A DNA stretch of 64,000 nt from Lachnospiraceae bacterium (GTDB lineage: Bacteria; Bacillota; Clostridia; Lachnospirales; Lachnospiraceae), in assembly GCA_024682075.1 (NCBI GenBank), contig JAIKZQ010000021.1, positions 1 through 64,000 of the forward strand, read 5' to 3'. The notes under the pieces are model-generated. The model had not been told where the DNA came from. It saw only the letters and a program-made list of their open reading frames with translations, and ran no database searches. Positions 63,644 to 64,000 of the stretch are shown here, one piece after another. Each line of letters begins with the position of its first letter. Positions within the stretch are counted from its first letter, which is position 1. The position numbers and the translations under genes are program-made.

Positions 63644-64000
63644 TTCACATACCCGTCAAGTGCCTTTCCATAGATGTCCTCGATCAGCCTGAGTCCTCCG
63701 CTGAACCCGACATAGTTAGTGGTCATTACAAGTCTCACAGGACTCGGAACCGCGACCGAGAGAAATCCCATTCCTTTTTCATTAGCAAGTTTCTTGTCCC
63801 ATCCGGATCCGAGGATCAGGCCGTTGCCCTTGTGCTCGGTCTTTCTGATAAGCTGCTGTGCCTTGCCGGCATCAGCCTCAAAATAAAGAGGTATCTCTCT
63901 TTTATTGCTCGTGCTCTTCAAGTCATTCAGGATATCCTCGCGGTATTTTTCGGGAACGTTATCAGTTGCGAATACTTCCTTCGGAACAATGCCCGTCTCA
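63640..64000 (-). CDS. Nitrogenase component 1, NifK/NifN-like subunit, C-terminal part
   Basis: The frame is open to the right window edge, so only the last 119 residues are seen; an apparent start at 63921 is an internal TTG (Leu). LYFEADAGKAQQLIRK, LILGSGWDKKLANEKGMGFLSVAVP and VMTTNYVGFSGGLRLIEDIYGKAL follow the C-terminal plan of NifK/NifN (GNSxxK, then a GYxGGLxLxxxI end). It is upstream of nifX, nifB and nifH in one transcript. Which reaction it serves cannot be told without the rest of the operon. Confidence 0.82.
   Translation of the reverse strand, partial: ETGIVPKEVFATDNVPEKYREDILNDLKSTSNKREIPLYFEADAGKAQQLIRKTEHKGNGLILGSGWDKKLANEKGMGFLSVAVPSPVRLVMTTNYVGFSGGLRLIEDIYGKALDGYVK

Noticed and set aside
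63640..63921. Complete 93-residue gene starting at 63921
   Set aside because: The apparent start is a TTG within a frame that continues upstream to the window edge with nitrogenase component 1-like sequence.

Overview
The window looks like the chromosome of an anaerobic Firmicute, most likely a Lachnospiraceae (Butyrivibrio-like) bacterium. Reasons: strong AGGAGG-type ribosome binding sites, LCP and Wzz-type wall/capsule proteins without an outer-membrane export system, an HtrA with a single N-terminal anchor, a ClpX with a long low-complexity linker, a DUF3990 toxin pair, and a strictly anaerobic nitrogenase-like cluster. This assignment is an inference from gene content; no rRNA is present.

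Layout. 1-0.9 kb: 3' part of an IS66 transposase. 1.1-32.6 kb: one large leftward surface-polysaccharide locus. Its right (promoter-proximal) end carries a WbpM/CapD-type dehydratase, a Wzz-like chain-length protein, a reductase and a WbuB-like glycosyltransferase with ordinary base composition. From about 27.3 kb leftward the DNA becomes clearly AT-rich and holds the strain-variable genes: glycosyltransferases, an MBOAT/SGNH acyl-transfer pair, a Wzx flippase, two Wzy/WaaL-type membrane proteins, CapE-CapF-CapG for UDP-N-acetyl-L-fucosamine, and a partial pseudaminic-acid-like set (PseC, class III aminotransferase, SpsF, aldo/keto reductase, two acetyltransferase domains, PseF-like domain, N-acetyl sugar amidotransferase). 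32.6-35.9 kb: a divergent toxin-antitoxin-like pair (DUF3990 plus HTH protein) and a DUF6044-like membrane protein. 36-45.6 kb: an ECF-S-like protein, MATE exporter, diguanylate cyclase, a GNAT-EPSP synthase fusion, an unusual ClpX paralogue, and a split heavy-metal P-type ATPase operon under an ArsR/SmtB-like operator. 45.8-48.1 kb: BrnT-BrnA toxin-antitoxin and a radical SAM/SPASM enzyme preceded by a small double-zinc-ribbon protein with a Cys-rich tail. 48.3-61.3 kb: HtrA, then a second envelope-glycan block (GlmS, three GT2 enzymes, LCP ligase, polyprenyl-P sugar-1-P transferase, phosphohexomutase, GT-C membrane protein). 61.5-64 kb: the downstream end of a nitrogenase-like operon (component 1 beta-like, NifX-like, NifB, NifH), cut by the window edge.

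How it fits together. The left locus appears to be a Wzx/Wzy-dependent pathway. The dehydratase and reductase at its start would make a 2-acetamido-2,6-dideoxy sugar (perhaps UDP-D-QuiNAc), CapEFG would make UDP-L-FucNAc, and the left end would make a nonulosonate-like or related amino sugar. No initiating sugar-1-phosphate transferase is seen in it; the only one in the window lies 21 kb away in the second glycan block, next to the LCP protein that would attach polymer to the wall. A REP-like palindrome family (TGAACGG...AACCGTCC) sits at gene ends at 41.5, 50.0, 58.2 and 61.4 kb.

The most interesting candidates are the zinc-ribbon/radical SAM pair (possible new peptide-modification system), the nitrogenase-like cluster with a full NifB, the ClpX lacking its RKH loop, the GNAT-EPSPS fusion, and a homopolymer tract that might act as a switch in front of the PseF-like fusion gene. 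There is no stretch above 300 bases without a gene.
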